Shown: positions 27,627-37,448, counted from the stretch's first letter. The stretch: DNA of 64,000 nt from Bradyrhizobium sp. WBAH42 (GCF_024585265.1 NZ_CP036533.1:1674001-1738000); one strand, 5' to 3'. Numbers and translations: made by a program. Notes: generated from the sequence alone by a model not told the origin.

Positions 27627-29024
27627 ATGAGCAACAAGATGTGGGGCGGCCGGTTCTCGGAGCGTCCCGATGAGATCATGGAAGAGATCAACGTCTCCAT
27701 CGACGTCGATCGTCACCTCTACGCCCAGGACATTGCCGCGTCCAAGGCCCACGCCGCGATGTTGGCCAATCAAGGCATCATCACGGCTTCTGATGCGAAA
27801 AATATCGGCAAGGGTCTAGACACAATCCTGTCAGAGATTGGCAACGGCGGCTTCGAATTCAAGCGCGCGCTCGAGGACATCCATATGAATGTCGAGAGCC
27901 GCCTGTCCGAGCTGATCGGCCCCGCGGCCGGCCGCTTGCACACCGCGCGCTCGCGCAACGACCAGGTCGCGACTGATTTCCGCCTGTACGTCCGCGACGT
28001 CATCGACGAGACCGATGCCGCGCTCGCGGCGTTCCAGCAGGCGCTGGTGGAACGCGCGCTGGAGCATGCCGCAACCGTCATGCCCGGCTTCACGCATCTG
28101 CAGACGGCGCAGCCCGTCACTTTCGGCCATCACCTGCTGGCCTATGTCGAGATGGCCGCGCGCGACCGCGGCCGCTTCCAGGACGCCCGCAAGCGGCTGA
28201 ACGAATCGCCGCTGGGCGCGGCTGCACTCGCCGGCACCTCCTTCCCGATCGACCGCCACGCCACCGCGAAGGCGCTTGCCTTCGACCGCCCCATGGCGAA
28301 CTCGCTCGACGCCGTCTCCGACCGCGACTTCGTGCTGGAGACGTTGTCGGCGGCCTCGATCTGCGCCGTGCACATGTCGCGCTTTGCCGAGGAGATCGTG
28401 ATCTGGACCTCGCCGCTGGTCGGCATGATCCGGCTCAGTGACAAGTTCACCACCGGCTCCTCGATCATGCCGCAGAAGCGTAACCCGGACGCCGCCGAGC
28501 TGGTGCGCGCCAAGACCGGCCGCGTCATCGGCGCGCTCAACGGCCTGTTGATCGTCATGAAGGGCCTGCCGCTGGCCTATCAAAAGGACATGCAGGAGGA
28601 CAAGCAGGGCGCCATGGAAGGGTTTGCCGCGCTGTCGCTGGCAATCCGCGCCATGACCGGCATGGTTCATGATCTCGTTCCCGACGAAGCCAAGATGAAG
28701 GCGGCCGCGGGCGAGGGCTACGCCACGGCGACCGATCTTGCCGACTGGCTGGTGCGGACGCTGAAGATGCCGTTCCGCGAGGCCCACCACGTCACCGGCC
28801 GCATCGTCGCCAAGGCCGCCGAGGGGGGCGTCGCGCTGCACGAGCTGCCGCTCGAGGAGATGCAGGCGATCGCGCCCAAGATCACGAAGGACGTGCTCGG
28901 CGTGCTCTCGGTCGAATCGTCGGTGAAGAGCCGGACCAGCTTCGGCGGCACCGCGCCGAAGAACGTGACGTCCCAGGCCAAGGCCTGGGCGAAGCGGCTG
29001 GAAAAAGAGCGAAAATTGGGCTGA
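27627..29024 (+). CDS. argH: Argininosuccinate lyase
   Basis: 465 residues. It begins [18 protein letters not shown], contains [16 protein letters not shown], the His of [16 protein letters not shown], and the superfamily signature [16 protein letters not shown] with the catalytic Ser. It splits argininosuccinate to arginine and fumarate, the last step of arginine synthesis; active sites form between subunits of a tetramer. GGGG lies before the ATG. The argH-lptM-lysA order is typical of alphaproteobacteria. Confidence 0.98.
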   Translation: MSNKMWGGRFSERPDEIMEEINVSIDVDRHLYAQDIAASKAHAAMLANQGIITASDAKNIGKGLDTILSEIGNGGFEFKRALEDIHMNVESRLSELIGPAAGRLHTARSRNDQVATDFRLYVRDVIDETDAALAAFQQALVERALEHAATVMPGFTHLQTAQPVTFGHHLLAYVEMAARDRGRFQDARKRLNESPLGAAALAGTSFPIDRHATAKALAFDRPMANSLDAVSDRDFVLETLSAASICAVHMSRFAEEIVIWTSPLVGMIRLSDKFTTGSSIMPQKRNPDAAELVRAKTGRVIGALNGLLIVMKGLPLAYQKDMQEDKQGAMEGFAALSLAIRAMTGMVHDLVPDEAKMKAAAGEGYATATDLADWLVRTLKMPFREAHHVTGRIVAKAAEGGVALHELPLEEMQAIAPKITKDVLGVLSVESSVKSRTSFGGTAPKNVTSQAKAWAKRLEKERKLG

Positions 29025-29117
29025 GGGCAAAATTTCGCTTATGTTTCATGGTCATCCGGCTCTCGCCAGAACGCGCCAATCTCTGTATGGTGCGCCGCGC
29101 GTAGTGGGGATTTCGTC

Positions 29118-29411
29118 GTGACGTCAAAGTTTCGCCCGGCCGGCTCGGGGTGGGCCATCATTGTCTTGAGCCTGACGGCGCTCGCGCTTGCCGGCTGTGG
29201 CCGCAAGGGCCCACTGGATCTGCCGCCGACTGCCTCCAACGCGCCTGTGGCCGCCGGCGCCGCGCCCGTCGATACCGAGACCGCAGCCCAGAAGACGCCG
29301 AGCCTGTTCGACCCGACTGCCGGCGCTGATGCCGCGCCCGCAGCGCCCAAGGGCCGGAAGAAACCGTTTATTCTCGACCCGCTCCTGGACGAACCTCCCG
29401 GCAAGAAATAA
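29118..29411 (+). CDS. lptM: LptM-like small lipoprotein
   Basis: 97 residues starting at GTG. A signal peptide (IIVLSLTALALAGC) ends in a lipobox, and the residues after the lipidated cysteine, CGRKGPLDLPP, are the hallmark of LptM (YifL), which in E. coli helps oxidative assembly of the LPS translocon LptD. The rest is a Pro/Ala-rich linker and a basic FILDPLLDEPPGKK tail. Its place between argH and lysA is conserved in related genomes. Confidence 0.88.
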   Translation: MTSKFRPAGSGWAIIVLSLTALALAGCGRKGPLDLPPTASNAPVAAGAAPVDTETAAQKTPSLFDPTAGADAAPAAPKGRKKPFILDPLLDEPPGKK

Positions 29412-29434
29412 GCCGGGACAACCGAGCCTGCGCC

Positions 29435-30700
29435 ATGAACCATTTCGACTATCGCAACGGCGTGCTGTACGCCGAGGCGGTGAACCTGTCCGAGCTGGCA
29501 GCCACCGTCGGCACGCCGTTCTATTGCTATTCGACGGCAACGCTGGAGCGGCACTACCGCGTCTTCACCGAGGCCTTTGCCGGCGAGAAGGTGCTGGTCT
29601 GCTACGCCATGAAGGCGAACTCCAACCAGTCGGTGTTGCGGACGCTGGCCAAGCTCGGCGCCGGCGCCGACGTGGTCTCGGGCGGCGAGCTCAAGCGCGC
29701 TTTGGCCGCAGGCATTCCCGCCAGCAAGATCGTCTTCTCCGGCGTCGGCAAGACGGAAGCGGAGCTGCGCGCGGCGCTCGCCGCCGACATCCTCTGCCTC
29801 AACGTCGAATCCGAGCCGGAGCTCGAGCTGCTGTCGCGCCTCGCGGTCGAGATGGGCAAAACCGCGCGGATCTCGCTCCGCGTCAATCCCGACGTCGATG
29901 CCGGCACGCACGCAAAAATTTCCACCGGCAAGTCCGAGAACAAGTTCGGCATTCCGATCGTCCATGCCCGCGAGGTCTACGCGCGCGCGGCGAAGCTGCC
30001 CGGAATCAAGGTGACCGGCACCGACGTGCATATCGGCAGCCAGATCACCGATCTCTCCGGCATGGAGACTGCGTTCCGCATCCTCTCCGAATTCGTGCAG
30101 ACGCTCCGGACGGACGGCCACGACATCAGCCACGTCGATTTCGGCGGTGGTCTCGGCATTCCCTATTACATGGACCGCGAGGCGCCCCCGGCGCCGGCCG
30201 CCTATGCCGCCATGGTCAAGCGCGTCAGCCACAATCTCGGCTGCACGCTGATGTTCGAGCCGGGCCGCATGATCGTCGGCAATGCCGGCATTCTCGTCGC
30301 CAAGGTGATCTACGTGAAGCATGGCGACGGCAAGAATTTCGTCATCATCGACGCCGCGATGAACGACCTGATCCGCCCGACGCTGTACGAGGCGCATCAC
30401 GACATCCTGCCGGTGAAGCAGCCCGCCGAGGGCGCCGCCACCATTAAGGCCGATGTCGTCGGCCCGGTCTGCGAGACCGGCGACTATCTCGCGCTCGACC
30501 GCACGCTGCCGACGCCCGTGCCCGGCGATCTCCTCGCCATCATGACCGCGGGCGCCTATGGCGCGGTGCAGGCCGGCACCTACAACACCCGGCCCTTGGT
30601 GCCCGAGGTGCTGGTGAAGGGCGACCAATACGCCGTGGTGCGCCCGCGCATCGAGGTCGAGCAGCTGATCGCGATGGATGCGCCGGCGCCGTGGCTGTGA
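29435..30700 (+). CDS. lysA: Diaminopimelate decarboxylase
   Basis: 421 residues, fold-type III PLP enzyme. The PLP-binding Lys is in CYAMKANSN, the phosphate-binding glycines in FGGGLGIPYY, the EPGR motif in MFEPGRMIVGNAG, and the partner-subunit Cys in VCETGDYLA. It makes lysine from meso-diaminopimelate. It starts 23 bases after lptM ends, so argH, lptM and lysA are probably one transcript. Confidence 0.98.
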   Translation: MNHFDYRNGVLYAEAVNLSELAATVGTPFYCYSTATLERHYRVFTEAFAGEKVLVCYAMKANSNQSVLRTLAKLGAGADVVSGGELKRALAAGIPASKIVFSGVGKTEAELRAALAADILCLNVESEPELELLSRLAVEMGKTARISLRVNPDVDAGTHAKISTGKSENKFGIPIVHAREVYARAAKLPGIKVTGTDVHIGSQITDLSGMETAFRILSEFVQTLRTDGHDISHVDFGGGLGIPYYMDREAPPAPAAYAAMVKRVSHNLGCTLMFEPGRMIVGNAGILVAKVIYVKHGDGKNFVIIDAAMNDLIRPTLYEAHHDILPVKQPAEGAATIKADVVGPVCETGDYLALDRTLPTPVPGDLLAIMTAGAYGAVQAGTYNTRPLVPEVLVKGDQYAVVRPRIEVEQLIAMDAPAPWL

Positions 30701-30729
30701 GGTGACGACGTCCACTCAACAAGCTCGGT

Positions 30730-30868
30730 GTCGTCCCCGCGAAGGCGGGGACCCATAACCACAGGGAGTGGTTGCTTGGCGAAGCTGTGACTCCGAGTCC
30801 TCGTAATCACATCCGCCTGTGGTTATGGGTCCCGGGCTCGCGCTTCGCGCGCCCCGGGACGACGGGGA
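30730..30868. repeat. GTCGTCCCCGCGAAGG dyad repeat
   Basis: The left part has GTCGTCCCCGCGAAGGCGGG and GACCCATAACCACAGG; the right part has CCTGTGGTTATGGGTC and CCCGGG...CCCCGGGACGAC. The inner ATAACCACAGG/CCTGTGGTTAT arms are perfect. It lies between the convergent ends of lysA and the oxidoreductase gene and could end transcription from both sides. Confidence 0.75.
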
Positions 30869-30881
30869 GAGTGTGGGATGG

Positions 30882-31790
30882 CTACTTTCCCGCCAATCCG
30901 CCCTTCGCTCCGCCCACCACGACGCCCGCTTTCTTCTCGATCGGCTTGATCGCCGCGGTGAAATCGGACTCGGCGCCTTCCGCGCTGATCACGGTCTCCC
31001 ACAACCGCCCGACCGCGTCGGCAACTTCCATCGACAGGCCGAGCTGCTTCATCTCCTCCAGCGCCAGCCGCACGTCCTTCACCATCAGTCCCGTGGCGAA
31101 GCCGAAGTCGAACGTGCGCGGCAGCACCGCGCGCGGAAACTTGTCGCGGCTCGCCGTGTTCATGCCCGAGCCGGCATTGATGACGTCGATCATCACGGCG
31201 GGATCGAGCCCGGCTTTCACGCCCATCACCACGGCTTCCGACGTCGCCACGATCGCGGTGGCCGACAGGAAATTGTTGGCGAGCTTCATGGTTTGCGCCG
31301 CGCCCGGCTTCTCGCCGATGAAGAACACTTTTCCGATCACCTCGAGCGCGGGCTTGAGCAGCTCGAACTCGGCTTTCGGGCCCGACACCATCACAGCAAG
31401 CGTGCCCTTCTCGGCGCCGCCGACGCCCCCGGAGACGGGACAGTCGATCTGCACGATGCCGCGCTTGGCGAGCAGGCCGTGAATCTTCGCGGCCATCGCC
31501 GAGCCGACGGTTGAGAGATCGACGAAACGCTTGGCGCGCTTGCCCTCGATCACGCCGCCAGCGCCGGTGGCAACGTCCAGGGAAGCCTGCAGCGAGGGCA
31601 GGCTCGCCATCACGGTCTCGACCTGATCGGCGACGTCCTTCGGCGACGACGCGGCACTGGCACCTCGCGCGACCAGCCTGTCCATGACCTCCTTGCGCGT
31701 GTCGAACACGACGAGCCTGTGTCCCGCCTCGATCAACCGCCGCGCCATCGGGAAACCCATGTTTCCGAGCCCGATGAATCCGATGTCCAT
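30882..31790 (-). CDS. NAD(P)-dependent oxidoreductase, 3-hydroxyisobutyrate dehydrogenase family
   Basis: 302 residues. The Rossmann motif FIGLGNMGFPMARRL starts the protein, the substrate-binding signature is in DCPVSGGVGGAEKGTLAVM, and the catalytic Lys is in QTMKLANNFLSATA. The family covers 3-hydroxyisobutyrate, tartronate semialdehyde and glyoxylate reductases; I cannot choose among them. The frame extends upstream through a palindromic repeat (reading CERSEAIQ), but the ATG at 31790 is at the fold start and has GAGGAAAG before it. The downstream carboxymuconolactone-decarboxylase-like gene is upstream on the same strand. Confidence 0.92.
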   Translation of the reverse strand: MDIGFIGLGNMGFPMARRLIEAGHRLVVFDTRKEVMDRLVARGASAASSPKDVADQVETVMASLPSLQASLDVATGAGGVIEGKRAKRFVDLSTVGSAMAAKIHGLLAKRGIVQIDCPVSGGVGGAEKGTLAVMVSGPKAEFELLKPALEVIGKVFFIGEKPGAAQTMKLANNFLSATAIVATSEAVVMGVKAGLDPAVMIDVINAGSGMNTASRDKFPRAVLPRTFDFGFATGLMVKDVRLALEEMKQLGLSMEVADAVGRLWETVISAEGAESDFTAAIKPIEKKAGVVVGGAKGGLAGK

Positions 31791-31806
31791 GGTGTTCTTT
31801 CCTCCC

Positions 31807-31896
31807 GTCGTCATTGCGAGGAGCGAAGCGACGAAGCAATCCAGGAATGTTTCCGCGGAGGATGTCTGGATTGCTTCGCTTCGCTCGCAATGACGG
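31807..31896. repeat. GTCATTGCGAG palindromic repeat, copy 2
   Basis: Same arms as copy 1: GTCATTGCGAGGAGCGAAGC and GCAATCCAGG on the left, TCTGGATTGCTTCGC and CTCGCAATGAC on the right. It lies between the decarboxylase-like gene and the start of the oxidoreductase gene, within their presumed leader. Confidence 0.85.
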
Positions 31897-31926
31897 AGCA
31901 ATACGATTCAGAGCGGTCAGCCTGTC

Positions 31927-32310
31927 TCACGCCTTGGCGTCGATCTCCGCGAACACCTCGCGCGCAATGCGGAAGCTGTCGACCGCGGCGGGCATGCCGC
32001 CATAGATCGCGACCTGCATCAGGATCTCGCGGATCTCTTCGCGGGTGACGCCATTGGTCAGCGCGCCCTTGAGATGTGCGCGAAACTCGTGCTGGCGGTT
32101 GAGGATGGCGATCATGGCGATGTTGAGCATGCTGCGGGTCTTGCGCGGCAGCTCCTCGCGGCCCCACACCGTGCCCCAGCAATATTCGTTGAGCATCTCC
32201 TGGAACGGGCGGTTGAAATCGTCGACGTTCTTCAGGGCATTGTTGACATAGGCCTCGCCCAGCACCGCTTTGCGGACTTCCAGGCCCTTGTCGTGCATCT
32301 TCTTGTCCAT
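31927..32310 (-). CDS. Carboxymuconolactone decarboxylase family protein (PcaC-like)
   Basis: 127 residues, the usual length of stand-alone PcaC-type proteins. Visible family residues are NEYCWGTVWGREELPRKTRS, then NRQHEFRAHLKGALTNGVT and ILMQVAIYGGMPAAVDSFR. PcaC decarboxylates 4-carboxymuconolactone in protocatechuate degradation, but many relatives have other roles and no pca genes are near. A peroxidase of AhpD type is less likely as the CxxC motif is absent. The ATG at 32310 starts the conserved part; it is followed on the same strand by the oxidoreductase gene. Confidence 0.88.
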   Translation of the reverse strand: MDKKMHDKGLEVRKAVLGEAYVNNALKNVDDFNRPFQEMLNEYCWGTVWGREELPRKTRSMLNIAMIAILNRQHEFRAHLKGALTNGVTREEIREILMQVAIYGGMPAAVDSFRIAREVFAEIDAKA

Positions 32311-32480
32311 GGCGTTTCCTTCGTTTCCCTCGAGATTGTGCGCGCGGAAATTACGGGGTTGCACCCGGCCAGTCACGTCCTCGTGTTATGCGGGAAAAGG
32401 AGGCGCTCCCGTACAGGAACGGATGCCTCAGTGCTGCCGTTGTGATAGGCTCTTCTCTACCGGGCAACCTGGAGAGTTGA

Positions 32481-35156
32481 TTGAACGGCCTCACCCCCGA
32501 GCCGTCAGACCCGACCCGCGGCAGTGATGCGCTGTCGCGGCTGAAGCTGGCGCAGGCCCTTGATCGGGCAACTTATGCCATCGCATGGGAGCGTGCCTGG
32601 CCCAATGCGGCGCGCCTTCTGACCGTCGTCGGCCTGTTCCTGGTGGTGTCCTGGGCCGGCCTCTGGCTGGCGCTGCCGTTCATGGCCAGGGCCGTCGGCC
32701 TCGCCCTCTTCGCCGCGATCGCGGCGGCCGCCCTGTTCCCGCTGATTCGCTTCCGCTGGCCGAGCCGCGAGGAAGCGCTCGCCCGGCTCGACCGTGGCTC
32801 CGGCATCCGTCACCGCCCGGCCACCGCGCTCACGGACACGCTGACCTCGCAGGACCCGGTCGCGCTGGCGCTGTGGCAGGCGCAGCGCGAGCGGACGCTC
32901 GCCTCCATCAAGCGCATCCGCGCCGGTGTACCGCACCCGCGACTCGCGCTTCACGACCCCTGGGCGCTGCGTGCCCTCGTCATGGTGATGCTGGTTGCGA
33001 CCTTCTTTGCCGCGGGTGACGAGCGTACGATGCGCCTTGGCGCCGCCTTCGACTGGAACGGGGTGCTGGCGCCGGCCAATGTTCGCGTCGATGCCTGGGT
33101 TACGCCGCCGCTCTACACCGGCAAGCCGCCGGTCATCCTGTCGGCCGCCAACAAGGAAGCTGCGGCATTGCCCGCCGGCGGCCCGCTCGCCGTTCCCGCC
33201 GGCTCGACCCTGATCGTGCGCTCCTCCGGCGGCAACCTGGATGTCGTCGTCTCCGGCGGCCTCAAGGAGGTCGCCCCGACTGAAGCCAGCCCCAAGGGGA
33301 CCAACGAAAAGCATTTCGCCATTTCCGGCGACGGCACCGCCCATGTCCGGGCGCCCTCCGGCCAGCCGCAATGGGCCTTCGCCGCCACGCCGGACCGTCC
33401 GCCGACGATCGCGCTCGCCAAGGACCCCGAGCGCCAGGCGCGCGGCGCGCTCCAGCTCTCCTACAAGATCGAGGACGATTACGGCGTCACCGGCGCCGAG
33501 GCGAAATTCGCCACGCGGTCGACCGACGCCCGGGATGGCGGCAAAGACGGTGCCAAGGATGGTACCAAGGATGGTGCGAAGGCCGCCGCCGGCGACGGCG
33601 ACACCAGGACGGCGCCGCGGCCGCTGTTCCAGCCGCCGCAATTCCCGCTCGCGCTGCCGAATGCGCGCACCCGCAACGGCGTCGGGCAATCCGTGAAGGA
33701 TCTCAGCGAGGATCCCTATGCCGGCGCCGAGGTTACGCTCACTCTCACGGCCAAGGACGAGGCCGGCAACGAGGCTGTTAGCGAACCGTTCAACATGCGC
33801 CTGCCCGAACGGCTCTTCACCAAGCCGCTGGCCCGTGCATTGATCGAGCAGCGCCGCATCCTCGCGCTCGATGCCAACAAGAATTCCGACGTATATGCCG
33901 CGCTCGACGGGCTGATGATCGCCCCTGAGATGTTCACGCCGGAGCCCGGACAATATCTCGGCCTGCACAGCGTGGCCCGACAGCTCGAGGCCGCGCGTAC
34001 CGATGATGCCCTGCGCGAGGTTGTGGCGAGCCTGTGGGCGCTTGCGGTGACGATCGAGGACGGCAAGATCTCCGACGTCGAGAAGGCGTTGCGCGCGGCC
34101 CAGGACGCGCTGAAGCAGGCTCTGGAGCGCGGCGCGAGCGACGAGGAGATCAAAAAGCTCACGCAGGATCTGCGTCAGGCGCTGAACGATTTCATGCGCC
34201 AGCTCGCCGAGCAGTTCCGCAACAACAATGACCCGCAGCAGCTGGCGCGGCCGCTCGATCCGAACACCAAGGTCCTGCGTCAGCAGGATCTGCAGAATAT
34301 GATCGACCGGATGGAGCGCCTGTCGCGCTCCGGCGACAAGGATGCCGCCAAGCAGTTGCTCGACCAGCTCCAGCAGATGCTGGAAGGCCTCCAGATGGCG
34401 CAGCCGGGGCAGTCCGGCGAGAGCGACATGGAGCAGGCGCTCAATGAGCTCGGCGACATGATCCGCAAGCAGCAGCAATTGCGCGACAAGACGTTCAAGC
34501 AGGGCCAGGATTCCCGGCGCGACCGCTCGCGCGGCAAGCAGCAGCAGGGCGATCAGTCCATGTCGGAGCTGCAGCAGGACCAGCAGGGGCTGCGCGACCG
34601 GCTGAAGAAGCTGCAGGACGAGCTTGCCAAGCGCGGCCTCACCCAGAAGGGGCAGAAAGGCCAGCAGGCACAGAAGGGCCAGAAGGGTCAGCAAGGTGAT
34701 CAGGGCCAGCCTGGCCAGAACGGCGATCAGGACGGCGACCAGGGTGATGACGACGGCAGCCTGGATGCAGCCGACGGTGCCATGGGCGATGCCGGGTCAA
34801 AGCTCGGCGAGGGCAATGCCGACGGCGCCGTGGACTCGCAGGGCAAGGCACTCGACGCGATGCGCAAGGGTGCGCAGAAGATGGCCGAGGCGATGCAGCA
34901 GGGCGACGGCGACGGCCAGGGCGACGGCCCCGGCCAGCGCGCCGGCCGTCAGCAGAGCGGCGGCAACCAGACCGATCCGCTCGGCCGGCCGCTTCATGGG
35001 CGCGAATATGGCGACGATTATACGGTCAAGATTCCCGGCGAGATCGACACGCAGCGTGTCCGCCGCATTCTCGAAGAGCTCCGCCGTCGTCTCGGCGATC
35101 CCTCGCGGCCGCAGATCGAGCTCGACTATCTCGAGCGGCTGCTGAAGGAGTTTTGA
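32481..35156 (+). CDS. DUF4175 (TIGR02302) membrane protein with Gln/Gly-rich tail
   Basis: 891 residues, starting at a TTG with GGAGA at good spacing. Two or three N-terminal helices (LLTVVGLFLVVSWAGLWLAL, MARAVGLALFAAIAAAALFPL, and ALVMVMLVATFFAAG near 170) anchor a large periplasmic part. A central helical region (about 450-640) is followed by a low-complexity stretch of KGQKGQQ and DQDGDQGDD type at about 710-770, then a conserved C-terminus (EIDTQRVRRILEELRRRLGD, LDYLERLLKEF). It belongs to an alphaproteobacterial family of unknown function. The low-complexity DNA is made of short near-direct repeats and may vary in length between strains. Confidence 0.9.
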   Translation: MNGLTPEPSDPTRGSDALSRLKLAQALDRATYAIAWERAWPNAARLLTVVGLFLVVSWAGLWLALPFMARAVGLALFAAIAAAALFPLIRFRWPSREEALARLDRGSGIRHRPATALTDTLTSQDPVALALWQAQRERTLASIKRIRAGVPHPRLALHDPWALRALVMVMLVATFFAAGDERTMRLGAAFDWNGVLAPANVRVDAWVTPPLYTGKPPVILSAANKEAAALPAGGPLAVPAGSTLIVRSSGGNLDVVVSGGLKEVAPTEASPKGTNEKHFAISGDGTAHVRAPSGQPQWAFAATPDRPPTIALAKDPERQARGALQLSYKIEDDYGVTGAEAKFATRSTDARDGGKDGAKDGTKDGAKAAAGDGDTRTAPRPLFQPPQFPLALPNARTRNGVGQSVKDLSEDPYAGAEVTLTLTAKDEAGNEAVSEPFNMRLPERLFTKPLARALIEQRRILALDANKNSDVYAALDGLMIAPEMFTPEPGQYLGLHSVARQLEAARTDDALREVVASLWALAVTIEDGKISDVEKALRAAQDALKQALERGASDEEIKKLTQDLRQALNDFMRQLAEQFRNNNDPQQLARPLDPNTKVLRQQDLQNMIDRMERLSRSGDKDAAKQLLDQLQQMLEGLQMAQPGQSGESDMEQALNELGDMIRKQQQLRDKTFKQGQDSRRDRSRGKQQQGDQSMSELQQDQQGLRDRLKKLQDELAKRGLTQKGQKGQQAQKGQKGQQGDQGQPGQNGDQDGDQGDDDGSLDAADGAMGDAGSKLGEGNADGAVDSQGKALDAMRKGAQKMAEAMQQGDGDGQGDGPGQRAGRQQSGGNQTDPLGRPLHGREYGDDYTVKIPGEIDTQRVRRILEELRRRLGDPSRPQIELDYLERLLKEF

Positions 35157-35177
35157 GAAGATAGCCCGCTACGTCCT

Positions 35178-35264
35178 CGTCATTGCGAGCGAAGCGAAGC
35201 AATCCAGAGTTTTTCCGCCGAGGCATTCTGGATTGCTGCGTCGCGAGGGCTCCTCGCAATGACG
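35178..35264. repeat. GTCATTGCGAG palindromic repeat, copy 3
   Basis: Left arm CGTCATTGCGAGCGAAGCGA with GCAATCCAGA; right arm TCTGGATTGCTGCGTCGCGA then CTCGCAATGACG. It lies between the convergent ends of the DUF4175 and response-regulator genes. Confidence 0.85.
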
Positions 35265-35316
35265 AAGTAGATGCCTTGCGCGCCAGTCCTTCAACGGCGA
35301 AGGCGGCTGTCGGACG

Positions 35317-35691
35317 CTAACCTTTCTTCGCGGCCAGCGCATCGGCAACCGCCGTGCGGATATCCGCGACCGAGAACGGTTTGGTCACGACGTCATGCAC
35401 CAGCGCGTTCAGGTTCGAGGCGCGCTCGCGCTGGTCGGCAAAGCCGGTCATCAGCAAAATGGTCAGGTCAGGGAAATCGCGCGCGGCGGAGAGCGCCAGC
35501 GCGATGCCGTCCATCACCGGCATCTGGATGTCGGTGAGCAACAGGTCGAAGGCGCCATCCTCGCGGGTCAGGATCTCCAGTGCCTCGGCGCCGTCCTGAG
35601 CGGTGACGGTCTCATGGCCGTCCATGGCGATGGCGCGCGCCACCAGCGTGCGCATCGAATCCTCGTCGTCGGCGATCAGGATTTTCGGCAT
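35317..35691 (-). CDS. Single-domain response regulator, CpdR-like
   Basis: 124 residues, a receiver domain only. The acidic pocket is ILIADDEDSM, the phospho-Asp is in LLLTDIQMPVMDG, the Thr is in LLMTGFA and the Lys in VTKPFS. The DDEDSMR..VARAI start and LLLTDI.MP.MDGI core resemble CpdR, the adaptor that directs ClpXP proteolysis in the alphaproteobacterial cell cycle, but CpdR usually has a different linker before KPF; I give the similarity only. It is next to the zinc-ribbon and ftsEX genes. Confidence 0.87.
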   Translation of the reverse strand: MPKILIADDEDSMRTLVARAIAMDGHETVTAQDGAEALEILTREDGAFDLLLTDIQMPVMDGIALALSAARDFPDLTILLMTGFADQRERASNLNALVHDVVTKPFSVADIRTAVADALAAKKG

Positions 35692-35728
35692 GAGACCAAC
35701 CTTGGGACAAACGCCCTTGCGGGGGCGA

Positions 35729-36607
35729 TTATACGCTGCCGCCGGCAATGTCGCGCCGGTTGAAGAAACGAACGTCGATGTTGCGGCCCTCCGGCGGCGG
35801 CGAGGCCAGGCGTGAGCGGAAGAAGGCGCGCTCGCCGGGCCGCAGCACGGTCTGCTCCAGCACCGCGTTCCAGGCATAGATCTCCGCGCCTTGGGCGTCG
35901 CGCACGGCAAAGCGCAACCGCGGAATGTCGAGCGGCTTCTTGCCCTCGCCAACGATCACGCCTTCGATCACCAGCACCTGCTTACCGTCCACGGTCTCGC
36001 TGGAGAGCTTGACGTCCTTGAAGGCGAGGCCCCGCAGGTTCACCTCGAGCCCGACCATCTGGTAGAACGCCGCCGTCTGGGGCAGCAACCGCACCACGTC
36101 GCCCCGCCAGATCACCAGTGCCAGCACCAGCGCGCCCATCGCGGCACAGGCGGTGGGCAGGCCAAGATAGGATTTGCGCGGAGCCGCGGGGGCGACCGGA
36201 CGGCTCACCCGCGCGCCGCGACGGGGGAACAGGCCGCGGAACCAGGACTGGTGCTGCGCGCCGGCGACCTCCTCTTCGGCCTGCCAGGCCGCTGCTGACC
36301 ACTCGTCCTCGGTTTCGCGGGCGTGCTCGTCCGGCCAGTCGCTGGCGATCGAGGGGCTATCGACGACGGGTGCATCAGTGGCGCCGTCGTCATTGGCATA
36401 GGAGTTCCATTGTTCGGCGAGGTCGGACTGGTCGTCAGCTCGGCTGGCCGCGGCCATGGCCGGAACGGATGCCTCCTCGATGGCGTCCTCGGCATGGGCG
36501 ATCCAGGTCTCCTTGCAACGGGAGCAGCGGACCGCCCGCCCGTTCGCCCCAAGGCTCGCGAGCTTGATGGCGTAGGATGTCATACAATGGGGGCAGACGA
36601 TATGCAT
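35729..36607 (-). CDS. Zinc-ribbon (MJ0042-type) domain membrane protein
   Basis: 292 residues. The N-terminal zinc ribbon is MHIVCPHCMTSYAIK with CSRCKETW, two CxxC pairs 20 residues apart. A long acidic, probably disordered region follows to about 150, then one membrane helix (ACAAMGALVLALVIW) and a C-terminal domain (DUF3426-like; IEGVIVGEGKKPLDIPRLRF, RPGERAFFRSRL) that would lie in the periplasm. Its function is unknown; it stands divergent from ftsE in many alphaproteobacteria. The ATG at 36607 starts the zinc ribbon; in-frame ATGs upstream are possible. Confidence 0.87.
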   Translation of the reverse strand: MHIVCPHCMTSYAIKLASLGANGRAVRCSRCKETWIAHAEDAIEEASVPAMAAASRADDQSDLAEQWNSYANDDGATDAPVVDSPSIASDWPDEHARETEDEWSAAAWQAEEEVAGAQHQSWFRGLFPRRGARVSRPVAPAAPRKSYLGLPTACAAMGALVLALVIWRGDVVRLLPQTAAFYQMVGLEVNLRGLAFKDVKLSSETVDGKQVLVIEGVIVGEGKKPLDIPRLRFAVRDAQGAEIYAWNAVLEQTVLRPGERAFFRSRLASPPPEGRNIDVRFFNRRDIAGGSV

Positions 36608-36788
36608 GGACGAGCCTTGATGCATGAACGAAGGTCTTGACGATGCCATGGTCGCGGAGAACCGGGCGCCCTTTATGCTACAGGGCGACCGTTAACGAAC
36701 CGGAAACCATAACGGCGGCAAAACCCGTTGATCGCGTATGGCGGAGCGCCGCAATGCGACCCGCGCCCCCTCTCGAACGGAGCTGAGC

Positions 36789-37448
36789 TTGGTTCGGTTC
36801 GAAAATGTCGGATTGCGTTACGGTCTGGGGCCGGAGATTCTGCGCGACCTCAGCTTCCAGATTCCCGCGCATTCCTTCCAGTTTCTCACCGGACCGTCCG
36901 GCGCCGGCAAGACGTCGCTGCTGCGCCTGTTGTTCCTGTCGCATCGACCGACGCGGGGCCTCGTCAATCTGTTCGGTCATGACATCTCGCAGCTCGGCAA
37001 GGACGAGATCGCGGATTTGCGCAAGCGCATCGGCATCGTGCTCCAGGATTTCCGCCTGCTCGATCACATGACGACTTATGAGAACGTCGCGCTGCCGTTC
37101 CGCGTCATGGGCCGCAGCGAGTCGAGCTACCGCAAGGAGGTGATCGACCTGTTGCGCTGGGTCGGCCTCGGCGATCGCATGGACGCGCTGCCGCCGATCC
37201 TGTCGGGCGGCGAGAAGCAGCGCGCGGCGATCGCGCGCGCCGTGATCTCGCGGCCGCAGCTGCTGCTCGCGGACGAGCCGACCGGCAGCGTCGATCCGAC
37301 GCTCGGTCGCCGCCTGCTGCGACTCTTCATCGAGCTCAACAAATCAGGCACCGCCGTCATCATCGCCACCCACGACATTGGGCTGATGGACCAGTACGAA
37401 GCACGGCGGCTGGTGCTGCACCAGGGACGGCTGCACGTCTATGAGTAG
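36789..37448 (+). CDS. ftsE: Cell division ATP-binding protein FtsE
   Basis: 219 residues from a TTG that has GGAG seven bases before it and gives the family start VRFENVGLRYG. An in-frame ATG at 36738 would add 17 basic residues without homology. Walker A is GPSGAGKTS, the Q-loop is VLQDFRLLDHMT, the signature is LSGGEKQRAAIA, and Walker B LLADEPTGSVD. FtsE and FtsX form a complex at the septum which, in E. coli, controls periplasmic amidases through EnvC; here the M23 protein at 61799 is a possible but distant partner. It overlaps ftsX by eight bases. Confidence 0.95.
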   Translation: MVRFENVGLRYGLGPEILRDLSFQIPAHSFQFLTGPSGAGKTSLLRLLFLSHRPTRGLVNLFGHDISQLGKDEIADLRKRIGIVLQDFRLLDHMTTYENVALPFRVMGRSESSYRKEVIDLLRWVGLGDRMDALPPILSGGEKQRAAIARAVISRPQLLLADEPTGSVDPTLGRRLLRLFIELNKSGTAVIIATHDIGLMDQYEARRLVLHQGRLHVYE

